The notes under the pieces were generated by a model that saw only the letters and a list, made by a program, of their open reading frames with translations, was not told where the DNA came from and did not search any database. DNA of 64,000 nt, taken from Zelopaecilomyces penicillatus. Lineage: Eukaryota; Ascomycota; Sordariomycetes; Hypocreales; Pseudodiploosporaceae. Below, piece after piece: positions 47,781 through 58,258 of the stretch. Location: the NCBI GenBank assembly GCA_005765155.1, contig VCCP01000004.1, forward strand, positions 4,278,001-4,342,000, written 5' to 3'. Numbering within the stretch: position 1 is the stretch's first letter; every line of letters begins with the position of its first letter. Both the position numbers and the translations under genes were made by a program.

Positions 47781-48609
47781 GCGGCATGGAAAAACGAAAA
47801 GAGACAAATGAGGTTGCAGGAGGGGCCTCGGGACAAGGGGAAAAAAAGGAAATGGATAAGGAAAACACGGGAAAAAGAAAAGGATGGAAGGAATGGAAGG
47901 AAAAAAGGAAAAAAGAGTTCACGATTGGAAGAGGGGGAAAAACCGCCTTGACTGGCATTCGTTTTGATTTTCTTTGCATCTTTTTTCTTTTCTTTTTGCG
48001 GTTGATACCCCCCCCCCCCCCCCACCACCACTGTCGACAGACAACAACGCGCATATGATGATGAACATTTTGCTCTTTTATGGACAGACACTCGCTCGTT
48101 CAGACAAGGTTCTTTTGTCATTTTGTTATTTTTTTCCCTTGAAAATACCCCCTCAGTTATAGCGAGCGTATACGTACGTACATGATACTATTCGAATGAT
48201 GGAATTGACACTTGTTTTTGCACTTTGTTTGATAAGTATGTCTTTTATGTGGGATTTGGCCCGAGTAAAGCAGGCAGGCGCCATGGAAATTTCATTTGTT
48301 CCTGAAATGGCATGCTCTAGTTGATAGTGGTGGGTTTCTTTGAGAGGGGATGGTGTTTTTGTGGCTTGGAGTTGGGACGGAAACGGTGGAGTATGAAATG
48401 GCATGGTACATGACTGAAGAATGAATCATTGCTTTGTCTTGCATATATATTCTACATTGAAACGCTTCAAGGATGACTGTGCTTGGAAATCTTGCTAGTA
48501 TCCTTTAACAACCACGGATAGCACCAGTCTATGTGCAATAAACAGCTATTGAGCAACCTGACCAAAACTTGCAAATCTCCCACCCAAGTAGTCAACAGTA
48601 AACAGAAAT
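47781..48609. other. Convergent intergenic region with purine tract and C16 run
   Basis: It holds the 3' ends of two convergent genes. A strongly purine-rich stretch (about 47786-47940) is followed by sixteen consecutive C at 48008-48023. No gene is seen. Confidence 0.6.
48008..48023. repeat. C16 homopolymer
   Basis: Sixteen C in a row followed by ACCACCAC. The length is prone to slippage and sequencing error. Confidence 0.85.
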
Positions 48610-49514
48610 TTATTCCTTTTTGGCGTGAGAGGTAGAGCTCTCGAGACCGGTAATGATCTCACCGCCAAGAGACCAGCTCATGTAAGTGGCACCAACGAGC
48701 CAGGCACCGCTACAAAAGAGAAAATGATTAGTCTTTTTGGGGGGGAAACTTTTTGGTTTATGGGAACGAGTGCAACCATAGATAGAGTAGGAGCATGGGA
48801 ATAAGCGGTGAGGAGGGATTTGGGGGCCGTGGAATGAAACGTACTTGGGAATGATCCAGAGGAAGAGCAGGTTGAGGGGCGCGTTGTGGCCGATGTTATC
48901 GAAGCCGCTGTAGTATTCATTGGCCCCTGCAAGAAAAGAAAGAGAAAAAAAAAGAATCGAGGTCAGCAACAATGAGTGCAAAGATTGTGTTGAGTCCACT
49001 CACAGTATAAAACGGTCTTGCTCAAGGTCATAACAGCAGCACTGAAGCCAACAAGAACAGCACAGGCACCGGCCCGTCCGCAGATAGCCCTGGTCTCGGC
49101 GCCGGCAGCGGTAGCGGGGACGCTCTTGGAGTAGAAAGTCCACAAATAGTAAAAGTACATGGCGGTCTCGACGGCGTTGAGGAAGCCCTGGGCGCTGGTG
49201 AAGCCGTTTTTGGCGTGGAAGGATTTCCAGCCGTAGACGTGGTCGACCTCGCCGTAGAGCTTGTAGGGCGCCCAGAACGGCCAGTGCAGCCAGCCGCCCT
49301 CCATGGTGTGGGGACGGCCGAGGACGTAGACGGTGTCCCAGATGACGAGCGGGAGGGAGATGGTCATCCAGAAGAGGGTCCAGAAGGTGGGCGTGTGTTG
49401 CCAGGAGATGGCGGTGGTGGCGATGCTCTTGTTGTTGCTGCGTTTGGAAGAGGGCGGAGAGGAAGCTTCGGGGCCGACGCTCTCGGCGCGAGAGGAGGAT
49501 CGCGTGCTGACCAT
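48610..49514 (-). CDS. Four-helix integral membrane protein, EXPERA/EBP-like (uncertain)
   Basis: The exons are 49514-49004, 48926-48845 and 48709-48610 (230 residues); donors are GTGAGT and GTACGT and acceptors TTGCAG and TTGTAG. ATG 49514 (MVSTRSSSRAES) follows a leader without a better start. After a disordered Ser-rich head come four hydrophobic segments: TFWTLFWMTISLPLVIWDTVYVL, GFLNAVETAMYFYYLWTFY, AGACAVLVGFSAAVMTLSKTVLYW, and LNLLFLWIIPNGAWLVGATYMSW. The loop between helices one and two carries HWPFWAPYKLYGEVDHVYGW, a conserved fungal block. The four-helix layout, with Glu and His residues in the first loop and helix two, recalls EXPERA proteins (emopamil-binding/sterol isomerase-like), but the catalytic pattern is not clear. 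Probably an ER membrane protein; substrate unknown. Confidence 0.6.
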
Positions 49515-49986
49515 GGCGGGCGGGCGGATGGTTGGTGATGCCGTTTGATGGTGTTTTGGAGTGAATGTGTGAGATGAGGGGGGATGGGGGGAGGAAGAAA
49601 GAGGGCGACGATGATGATGAGGGCCAGACACGCGTGAGATGTGTGTGAGCAGCACCAGGATGACACGTGTGTGTTTTTATCGGGCTTTTCTTAGGAACCC
49701 TTTTATGTGTGTGTGTGTGAGTTAATTACGACCTACGTAGGCGGCATGGGGATCGAATGGAGGGGGAGGGGTAACAACGGGCGTGTTTTCTGGGGAAACC
49801 TCCCGACGCGGGATAGATGAGTATGAGGGACTACCGAATTGGGGGATCAGAGACCGAGGTGGTTTAATAAATGATGTAATTAGCTGTGCTGTGTAGGGGA
49901 TCGATCGGATGTAGACAGATCCGGGGATAGAAGCACCAATAATGGCGGCTTATTATTATTAGTCGTTCTCAAAATGGCTATACAGC
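49515..49986. other. Intergenic region between membrane protein gene and transposon
   Basis: The promoter side of the membrane protein gene. It contains a short GT repeat (about 49705-49720) and a CCTACGTAGG palindrome. No gene is seen. Confidence 0.4.
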
Positions 49987-50031
49987 TAAGTCAAAGCACC
50001 CTATGTGCAACCACACCCCACGTGCAACCAC
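49987..50031 (+). repeat. Left terminal inverted repeat (45 bp incl. TA)
   Basis: Begins TAAGTCAAAGCACCCTATGT and is identical over 45 bases to the reverse complement of 51804-51848. It contains two copies of GTGCAACCAC, a probable transposase-binding subrepeat. Confidence 0.95.
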
Positions 50032-51846
50032 GAAAAAATGCCTCACAACACCACAACGCTCTGTGCAAAGGTGCAAAAAAACACACAACAACAACGCCAA
50101 TATAGCTATTTCTGGTGTTTTCTAGCTAGGCCAGTGACCACTCATTACAAAGCTCCTCAAATTCATAAGCTGCAGTCGTTTCTGACACTCTAGAAGCTTC
50201 TAGTTGCATAGCAAGCCGTTCTCTTATCTCTATAACCTGCCCTATCCAAATAAATCAACTATTCAAATTCTCTATCACTTTTTGCCGCTTTCTTAGCCAT
50301 AGCCGATCAATTTGATGCTCTAATTTCATTATTTTAGCTTATATGGCCACTAAATTCGTATTCTGCCTGTCTAGATCCCTGCTAATCTTATAAAAAAGAA
50401 GGTATGCTGTTGGGTTATTGATTTTAATGCTTTTATAAATACTATGAATTTCTTGTGAGTGTTATAGAGTATGGAAAAGGATAAGCAAAGATTCCTTTTT
50501 ATCTAGAACTAGTATTATTAATATTTGAAGGTATTATTGTTCTTCTTTGGGTCCTTGAAGGATAAGGCAGCTTATCAAGGGCTTTATAATATTTATAGGC
50601 CAAAGCCCTGAGCCTAGCCAATCGGCTCTAATATTCCTGCTTATTAAGGCTTCTTTTCTAGCTATATAATAGTATTTGAGAAAGCTAATCTTACTAAAAG
50701 GTAAGGAATCGAAGCTATTAAGCAGATCATTTATATAGCATTGATAAGCTGCTTTAATAGGCAAAAAAACCAATATATCTAGTAATTAAAGGATATAAAA
50801 GGAATATAAAGGAAGGAATAATAGATAAATATTATTTTAATAATATTTAAATATAAAATCTTCTATTATATGATTTCTATAGCTATTAATAATAAGAAGT
50901 CTTTTCTGCTTTATCTATAGCTTTGTCTCAGGGATAAAGATATCTTTAAGCCATTATAATACGATTTTATTAGAAGTCCAATCCTTTAAAGATATATGAA
51001 AATACTATTTAGTAAGGAATTCTAAGTTATTAGGAAACCATTATTATTAAATGCTCTATCCCTTAAAAATAATAAGTGGGCTTAATACCTTATCTATGGC
51101 TAAGATATACTTAATTATTATAGTCTAATAATGTATTCCTGATTGTTTTTTTAAAGCTAGCTTTTTCTATGAGTTTCCAAGCATAAGACCATTACTTCTA
51201 AGTCCCTCAAGGATACCTGTTTTATCTATATTAAACCATAGATATAGAGGGATATTATGGATAGTAGGAATGTTAAGAAGACCAAAGAAATCCTTGATTC
51301 TTTTAGTTGAAGCTCTATTTATATATTAATAATCTAATCCCTTGCCTCTAATAGTCTTGATTTCTAGGTTATGGTATAAAAAACCCTGTATCTAGTGTTT
51401 TCTAAGGGATTGAAAATCGTTATTATTGATAAGGATTTTTTCGATGAAGCTTTTGAGCTGTTTGTGCGTTAGAGGAAGCCCTAGGGCTTCTTATATAAGG
51501 ACCTAACTATAGAGATGCTTTTTCTGATCCTTAGAAAGGTGTTGCTTTGGCTCTTTGGTAATGTTTATAGGTTGTGAGCCATTGAGCCGATAATGAAGTA
51601 TTCCATAAGGGATTCCCCAGTATTATAAAGCAATTCACTGAGAAACACCTGAATTCATATCTTTTATCATAAATACGATATCGTTTTCAGTATAATTAGG
51701 TATGATGATTCTAAAAATATAACTATTATTTTAATGCGATAAAAGCTATACAAGAAAACGCGGTTTCAATATATTAGGTTTGAGAGTGTAAAGGTAAAAG
51801 TGTGTGGTTGCACGTGGGGTGTGGTTGCACATAGGGTGCTTTGACT
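49989..51846 (-). mobile_element. pogo/Fot1-type DNA transposon, decayed (RIP-like)
   Basis: A 1858-bp element bounded by perfect inverted repeats and TA on both sides, the target duplication of the Tc1/mariner superfamily. The interior is very AT-rich. Reading the minus strand in one direction shows a degraded pogo-type transposase. There is an HTH part near 51.6 kb (GIPYGILHYRLNGSQPI), then LGLPLTHKQLKSFIEKIL and IKTIRGKGLDY. The start of the DDE domain reads FNIDKTGILEGLRSNGL, where active copies have a MDETGI-like motif. A C-terminal piece at 50773-50534 reads IKAAYQCYINDLLNSFDS through NIRADWLGSGLWPINI. Many TAG/TAA/TGA stops interrupt it, several at positions expected to be Trp or Gln, as C-to-T/G-to-A change would give. 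Length is close to Fot1 (about 1.9 kb). The element cannot encode an active transposase; its intact ends could still be moved in trans. Confidence 0.9.
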
Positions 51847-51848
51847 TA
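51804..51848 (-). repeat. Right terminal inverted repeat (45 bp incl. TA)
   Basis: A perfect inverted match to 49987-50031, ending CTTTGACTTA. The absence of any mismatch contrasts with the decayed interior. Confidence 0.95.
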
Positions 51849-53330
51849 ATGCCCATCTTGTAGATACGAACACACCTTATGATCAAACTGTCACTATGAA
51901 AATGAAATCAATTGGCCCAGATAGCTCAGAGATCAAACTGGAGAGAGGGTAATTTACAGAATATGGCCAAAACAAATGCAGGCCGGCCAATTGCCTCAAA
52001 ACAGCAAAGCTGTGTTTATGATGACAGGCTGCTGGCTTAGTTTCTGATTGGCCAATACCCCTGGGCTTGCATTTGGGTTGGTTGGTTGCCAGGGTCGGGA
52101 AGAAGAGAGGTTCCTCCGCATGCCGATCCAAGACGGGGTTAATATGGTCCATTGTAGCATCAGGGTCATTGGCTGTCACGAGTGCCGCGAACGCATACAG
52201 TAGCTAGTAAATGCACTTTCCGAATACGGTGCTCTACTAAAGTAACGGCGGAACTTGCTCCGATATTCAAAAACCATGATAGGGTAACCTGAGAGATCTG
52301 ATTGATATGCTAATCTCTTTGTATTTGGCGATGGTGTTTTGCTGTCACTGCGGGGTTAGAACCCCGCCCCCTCCTTAGAACAAAAAGAGAAAATGCCCAG
52401 AAAAAAAGGAATTATACAGAGAAGAAACTTTGATGTAGCAGAGAAACCTGGAAAATTCGATGCTCAATACTTAGTCACGCAGTCAAGTTTGGAGTATTGA
52501 TGCTCTATTCCCTGCCATAACACGTACATCCATCATGTACGTCTCTGTTGAGTGGCAATGAAGACATGTAAACCAGTGGAATTGAGATGACCCTTTTCAA
52601 AAAGAGTGAAACGACAAAAAGGATGGAGGGATGAATGGCAATAGTCGGGACAACTGGTATGGACAAAGATTTGGAGTCTTGGAGGGGCTAAACTTCCGTC
52701 ATGTCTTGTGTTGTGACGGATCAGTGGACTGGCTGCAGAACGACAACCACCTGGTGCAAGGTATATATCAAGGGATGCACGCATGCTACAAGTAGTGGCT
52801 TATACCAAAGTATTGTATGCAAAGTTCATATGTTGCTGTCTGATACAGAGCGTCGGGGTTCTCTGATACGAGGCCAGTTTCCCATGGGTTGTCATGTGTA
52901 CAGGCAACACTGCCCCAAGACTGTTTGTTATGCAGACCAGGGCGTCAATTGTTCTCATTCTGATATCCCCTATACCATGTTTTTTATTGGCTCGGGTTAT
53001 GCAGACGTAGAGCTGAAAAAAAGATGGCCACTTATAGCCCCTGGCGTAGCTGTGCATTGCCGAATAAGCCAAGACACGTCACAGCAGATGGTAAATAAGT
53101 AGAGGAAACGTATCATGGCTTGGGGTTTTATTGGCTATTGGAGTAGCAAGTAGGTATATGGAAATGTCATCTGCATCCTGGACCCCGTGCATAAAGGCCC
53201 ACCAAATCTCTTCGATTATGCACTCCCACCTTCTTACCATTTACCATTCTTCCTTCAGCTTTACTGTTGAATCAATTTGCAAAATCTATCCGAAAACAAA
53301 TAACCCCTTCGACCATTTCTAACTATAACC
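51849..53330. other. Intergenic; second part is the upstream arm of a tandem duplication
   Basis: The first ~800 bases hold nothing recognised. From about 52690 the sequence is related to 54490 onward (see the duplication entries). A CATAAAG element near 53190 occupies the place of the TATA box of the second copy. Confidence 0.45.
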
Positions 53331-54052
53331 ATGGCACAAGGTAAGCTACACAGTACTTGTATTGGAAAGGATTCACACAACTACCGTCATTGGCATCACG
53401 TATCTCTATGGTCGGATGCAGTGGTTCTTCCCCCCCTCTTCCGCCTCATTATCAAATCATTGATTGGGTAATTGATTGTTTGATTCATTATGCAGAGAAA
53501 ATCGATGTTGAATTTTTCAAGATTATTGTGAATAATGGACATGATATCGTCCTTGATATCTCAACACCTGAAGCTAAGCTAGAGTAAAAACTGCAGAAAC
53601 TCCCTTTTTCTCAAGGAGGGGTCAGAAATCAAATTCCAAGTAGGCATTACCATCACGGAGCGTTCAATCGAAGATCTACATGCGATATATACTGTATATA
53701 AAAAAGGAAAGAAGATCGATAAGATCACTCATCCGTTTGTAAGCCTTTGTTGCTCGCCTGTTCAAGGAATAAGTCGCTTCTATTTTGATTTTCTTGTTTA
53801 AATAATACTAGTAGGGTTCAATTACCAAAGATATGCATCGCCATTTGGTCATATTCCCTTGTAAGTAGTGCACTCAGCGCTTTTGTGGATTGCTCTTGAG
53901 ACTAAGTTCTTTCAGATGGCCGTCTTTGGGAAGATGTTCTGAGAGGGAAGCACGCACATGGAATATATACAGCGAGAGTCAATATTATGGATCGTCACAG
54001 AAACACGGTTGATCAAATGGACTTTACCTACGAGATCAAGTCTGATTGGTGA
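52690..54052 (+). repeat. Tandem segmental duplication, copy A (diverged)
   Basis: Related to 54490-55970 in the same orientation. Shared words include CTTCCGTCATatGTCT/TTGTGACG at the start, GCAACActTGCCCCA, GCTATGCA/GGTTATGCAGA, ACACGTCACA, and the whole gene with its four-exon layout. The ends are approximate. Copies differ at many positions, so the duplication is not recent. Confidence 0.6.
53331..54052 (+). pseudogene. RhoGDI-like short gene, copy A, frameshifted
   Basis: The exons are 53331-53340, 53496-53738, 53815-53860 and 53916-54052, placed exactly as in the intact copy at 55225. Exon 3 is 46 nt in both; exon 2 is 243 nt here and 239 there. Exon 2 opens well (EKIDVEFFKIIV, then DIVLDISTPEA). 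Then AGCTA is present twice at about 53573-53582 (a 5-bp tandem duplication), bringing TAA into frame. One base is missing near 53620, after which KEGSEIKFQVGI and the YKKGKKIDK region read cleanly. The last exon ends FTYEIKSDW-stop, matching the RhoGDI C-terminus. The summed coding length is not a multiple of three, so no full protein can be made. The flanking splice signals are intact, suggesting a fairly late lesion. Alternative splicing that avoids both lesions is not apparent. Confidence 0.7.
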
Positions 54053-55224
54053 AAAGATGGGAACAATGAAGAGGAGGAGGACACGTCACGTCACAACACA
54101 TTGTTCAGACAGCAAGAAAGAGAGCTATAAGCTAAAACTTGTGCGAAGAACGAGCAGACTTGATATACCATGCAAGTCTCAGTTAAGTGGCGATGAAGAG
54201 GGGTATGATAGGTGCGTTGGAGAAAAGAGAAAAGAAAAGAAAAAAAAAACATAAAATTCAGGACCTGCTGTCAGATGTTTAATATCGGAATTGAGGTGGT
54301 TTTCAACGTGTTTGAGCAAACGCGCAAGGATGAATGAGAATGCAGGAAAATAGTAGCCAGCGGTGGATAGTCGCATGACGGGCGGATATGGGCAATGAAC
54401 AACCTCTGGCTATCCAGGTTGTCACCGTTAATAGTACACCTGACTCCCCATAAATTGAATTGGTCCAAGGCAAGGATCGCTTCGTTTTTGCAGGGGTAGC
54501 TTCCGTCATATGTCTCATGTTGTGACGTCGTCGTTTTCTAGTTGCAGAACTGCAAACCTCTTGTAGCTTGCATGCGTATGCGGGCGCTGCTGTAGAAACA
54601 AAGAAAACCAGATAATTAATACAACAGCTAGTTCCAGGTCTGTGTATGGGGATGTGATGTCTTGTTGTCTGTTACGCAGGGTTGGGGTCTTCTACTAGGA
54701 AGTTGGTCGGGCGTCTTACCTACATGTGGATGCAACATTGCCCCATAGCATTAATTGCCATCATGATACGTCCCATATGTCTTTTTCATCGACTCGAGCT
54801 ATGCATATGCAGTACTGGTAAACATCGCCTCTTGTAGCATAGCTTCCCCCTCATTGGAGTAGCTGTGCATTTTGCTAGATAGACCACAACACGTCACAAC
54901 ACATCGTAATGGTCGGCCTGCATATTGTACCCCAGACGCGCATTGGCTATTGCAAGTGTTATATGGAGCAGTATACTTGCTTTTAGAACAAGACAGAAGG
55001 CGAATAAACTGCATCATCACTCTCAGTTGTACATAGCTTTGCTGGTTGCCTCAATCCGCAGCTCGGCCGCATATAGAGGAGGTATAAAGCCCACGTAATC
55101 CCCTTCGACATCCCTTCTCCCCCAACTGACTATCATTCTTGCTGCTTACCTATCTCTACTTTCAGTAAATTTTGCAAAACATTTCGTAACCGCTACTTCC
55201 AGTCTCTCAAAACCATCTCCAACC
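54053..55224. other. Region between the two RhoGDI-like genes
   Basis: The first ~430 bases are unique, including an A-rich run at about 54235. From about 54490 it is the upstream arm of duplication copy B and the promoter of the intact gene. No other gene is seen. Confidence 0.5.
55083..55089 (+). promoter_or_regulatory. TATA box of the intact RhoGDI-like gene
   Basis: TATAAAG followed by CCCACG, about 140 bases before the start codon. Copy A has CATAAAGGCCCACC at the matching place. Confidence 0.5.
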
Positions 55225-55970
55225 ATGGCGCAAGGTAAGCTACATACCGGTTTGAAGAGGAGTTTCATGACAACCAACCATCTTAGCATCCGCGCCATCT
55301 CTTTAGCCTGGTGCAAGTGGCTCTTTTCACATTCTCACAATTTGCTCTGTTCCAACACCCCCACCCCCTGTTTATTCATCTCAACACATTGGCTGACCAA
55401 ATGCTTGATTGAATATACAGGCAAATTCCAAAACCTTACTTTTACGGTCAAGCTAGAGGGCAGAGACGACATCGTTCTTGACATCTCCACGCCCGAAGCC
55501 AGAGAAGTGACTGCGAAAACTCCCTTCGCTGTCAAGGAGGGAGCAAATTATAAAGAACAAGTTGGATTCACCGTGGTTGGGGAATTAGTCTCTGGTCTTC
55601 TAGTCACCAAGGCTTTGTACAGAAAGGGCCTCAAAATCTCAAAGAATACTCAAATGATGGCAAGTTTCACTGCTAACCTGATATTTTCCTTTACAAAACG
55701 TACAACGGAGGTTTTGAATAACACTAGTAGGGTTCATTTGGCGTTCAAACGAAAGCCTATGAAATCACACTTCCCAGTAAGTAATCCACTTTATCTTGCT
55801 GGGTTTTGCTCATGAGAAACTAATATCTCCTTGCAGGGCATGGATGGGAAGAGGCCCCCTCAGGGATTCTCTCACGTGGAACTGATATCGCGAGACTCAT
55901 GTTTACAGATGACGACCAAATTAGTCATGGCCAAATCGATTATACCTTTGCAATCAAGTCCGATTGGTAA
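55225..55970 (+). CDS. Short RhoGDI-like protein lacking the N-terminal arm
   Basis: The exons are 55225-55234, 55421-55659, 55731-55776 and 55837-55970 (142 residues). The first exon is only ATGGCGCAAG. The second intron begins GCAAGT rather than GT (a GC-AG intron), supported because reading continues QMM-GSFGVQTKAYEITLP. The protein matches the immunoglobulin-like C-terminal domain of Rho GDP-dissociation inhibitors along its length: GRDDIVLDIS, TPFAVKEGANYKEQVGFTV, ALYRKGLKI, EEAPSGILSRGT, MFTDDDQ and the end FAIKSDW. Canonical RhoGDI is about 190-200 residues and begins with a ~55-residue arm that clamps the switch regions of Rho. Here that arm is absent and the protein starts at the first beta strand. 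The domain normally holds the prenyl tail of Rho GTPases, so it may bind prenylated cargo without acting as a full GDI. A broken tandem copy lies upstream. Confidence 0.78.
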
Positions 55971-56364
55971 ACAGGTAAACAGGTAAAAAAAAATAAAAAA
56001 ATGAAAATAAAATAAAGTTGGGGGAGGGAGGGGCTGGGTGAAATGTTTTGTTTATGTGATTGAGGCAGCTTGATCTAGATGGGCTCGTTGATCCAAAGAA
56101 AAATACAAGCACATGCATGGGCCAGATGATTGCCAAAGTATTTGGGTGTGTGAGGCGAATAAACACACAAAATGATCAAGTCTATATCGCATTGTGACCC
56201 TAGCTTTTGCATTGTAGGTAGGATCATAGACATGTTTCAGCGAGTAAAGCGTGAATTGGTGAGTGAAATGAACATGTCTAATTAAATATCCTCAACGAGT
56301 TGTGCAAATTATACAAGCACTAAAAATGTCGAGTACGTATAATAAACCCCAATCGCATATATCC
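55971..56364. other. Convergent intergenic region
   Basis: About 390 AT-rich bases between the RhoGDI-like and DUF924 genes, which converge. Only 3' untranslated sequence is expected. Confidence 0.45.
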
Positions 56365-57228
56365 TCACGACGTAAACGTTTCCCCCCCATTCTCAAGATA
56401 CTCCACCTCCTCCGCCGTCGGTTCCCTCCCCATTGCCTTATTCCGATGCGGATACCGCCCAAACCGCTCAATCACATCACGGTGCCTCTTCTCATACTCA
56501 ATCGTCATCGTCCCAAACTTCTTTGCAGCATCCTCCCTGTCCTGGACGACCCGGACAGCCTGCTCTCGGAGTTCCTTATCATTCCCGCTGTTCTCCTCCT
56601 CGCTTGAAGCTTTGAGCAGCGTTTCGATATCTTCTTCAATAAGCTCAAAGCTCTTGATGGCTAGGTCGTGCGACGCCAGGTCTTCAGAATGCACGAGTGG
56701 CATGTATATCCAGAGTCGGCGGGCGAATTGCCAGCGGATGTCTGCGCTTTTTTCAGGGATGCCCTGTGAGATGGCGGCTTTGCTGATGTCGAGGGCGAGA
56801 GGGTCGAAGACGGTGAATGCGAGCTTGGCGGAGTCTCCGCGGTAGCAGTTTCGCGGGATTTGGTCGAGTAAAAGGATTAGGCCAAGCCAGTCGCTCGAGG
56901 TAGAGGGCTGAACGGCATCTATAATGTCTTGTCCGGACGTGATGCCTGATGCTTGGATTGCTTCCAGTGTTGAGGCGTATCGCTCTCTGTTTTGTCACCA
57001 ATTCTGTGTCAACACTTTTGCTACATCCATGTGTGATGCGTCGTATGATCCACGAGGGAAATACACTCACAGGCAGATCTTATCCATGGCTCCACCGCCC
57101 ATAAACCACCGCTTCATATCCTCCATCTCAGGCACCACAACAGCCTCACTCTCCAGATGCTCAAACCAAAAGTCTTTGACATCCTGGAGCAGCTCCGGTG
57201 TGATGATGGCCTTGATGTTTTCCGCCAT
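56365..57228 (-). CDS. DUF924 family protein
   Basis: The exons are 57228-57071 and 56986-56365 (259 residues), with intron GTGAGT to AACAG. The frame is open upstream to about 57468 without an ATG, so ATG 57228 (MAENIKAIITPEL) is the start unless an upstream exon exists. Landmarks are VKDFWFEHL near the start, WFMGGGAMDKIC, SDWLGLILLLDQIPRNCYRGD, and the helical IRWQFARRLWIYMPLVHSEDL followed by FGRYPHRNKAMGREPTAEEVEYL. This order (FWF, LLDQxPRNxYRG, YMPLxHSE, FGRxPHRN) is diagnostic of DUF924, an all-helical family shared with bacteria and related in shape to TPR proteins. Biochemical role is unknown. The open Ser/Arg-rich upstream frame could encode a mitochondrial presequence if translation began on a spliced exon. 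Confidence 0.85.
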
Positions 57229-58258
57229 GTCTTTCTTACCAGACTCTAAAGTTGTGTGGGGTGACTGGTGAAAACGAGACAATAACGACGACGATGACGA
57301 CGTAAAAGGCCTAGTATGTGCTGATGATGCTACGCAGGCCGCTGGTGACAAGATATACCATCCAGATGACACAACCTCGCGACGCTGGCCACGCGTGTGT
57401 TGGAGCAGCAGCGCATTAGTGGCGGCAGTGCTGGAGACTATAGCTTTGAATGGGGGTTTCTTTAGCAAATGAAACTGTCAAGAAGGGGGCGTTCTGTATG
57501 CAAAGTTGAGGCGAACAGACATGACGAACGACTGGCTGAACCCGCAAGCCTGGTCGCGAAACGTGCTGGCGCCGCCCTCATTATGGATGGATGGATGGTG
57601 GGTTGGTCTAGTCTGGTCTGGACCGCTATTCCTCAAGTTTAGAATCAACTGACTTTCTTGGATCAATGGCTTATTTTTGTTGAGTGAGAAGGTGGGGTGG
57701 CGGAAACCAGTTCTGAGCGGGAAACCCCGTGTTCGTCTTCCCACCTTACAGCCAAACTATTTGAATGTCGACAGTTATAATCTATAAATCTTCAGCTTCC
57801 TCTTTCAGCTCTGGTCTATTTGTAAAGTGTGGCTGGGGTTTAAAAAAGGAAGTCCCGATCTATCCGAGTGGCGCCGCTCTTTGGGAAGCTTAATTATTGG
57901 ATGGGTGTTGATATCGATGGAGTATTAGATGGTGTTGACAATTCCCACACAGTGGATGTGGCGTCCGGACATCGAATGATGTTGAACTTGGAGGGGATCG
58001 CTTGTTGGATGAAATTTGACCAATGAAGACTATGTATGTATGTGCTACTTTGAATGGTGTAAATGCAATGGTGTAATTAGCATTTGATCATCACGTTGGT
58101 GATCTTGACACAGGAGTCTCCCCTTGTCACATCAAAAGATTCGTGCCAATAATGTAGAGTTATTAACTTCTCGACCCCTGTCTCATCCTGTCATGTTAAA
58201 ACTTGCTTTATCTTCATTCCAAAAGAGGATTCAATTGGAAAAAAGAGAAAAAAGAAAA
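57229..58258. other. Intergenic region up to the tRNA gene
   Basis: The promoter of the DUF924 gene, then ~700 bases with no feature apart from a (ATGG)n-like patch near 57585. No gene is seen. Confidence 0.4.

Larger units (their letters stand above)
54490..55970 (+). repeat. Tandem segmental duplication, copy B
   Basis: A direct repeat of 52690-54052 with diverged sequence, covering promoter and gene. The limits are approximate because the alignment was made by eye. Confidence 0.6.

Noticed and set aside
49215..49548. Plus frames of 107 and 71 codons opposite the four-helix membrane protein
   Set aside because: They are antisense to a conserved exon with clear membrane helices and splice sites.
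57229..57468. N-terminal mitochondrial presequence for the DUF924 protein
   Set aside because: The open frame has no ATG and is preceded by an in-frame stop, so it is kept only as a possibility.
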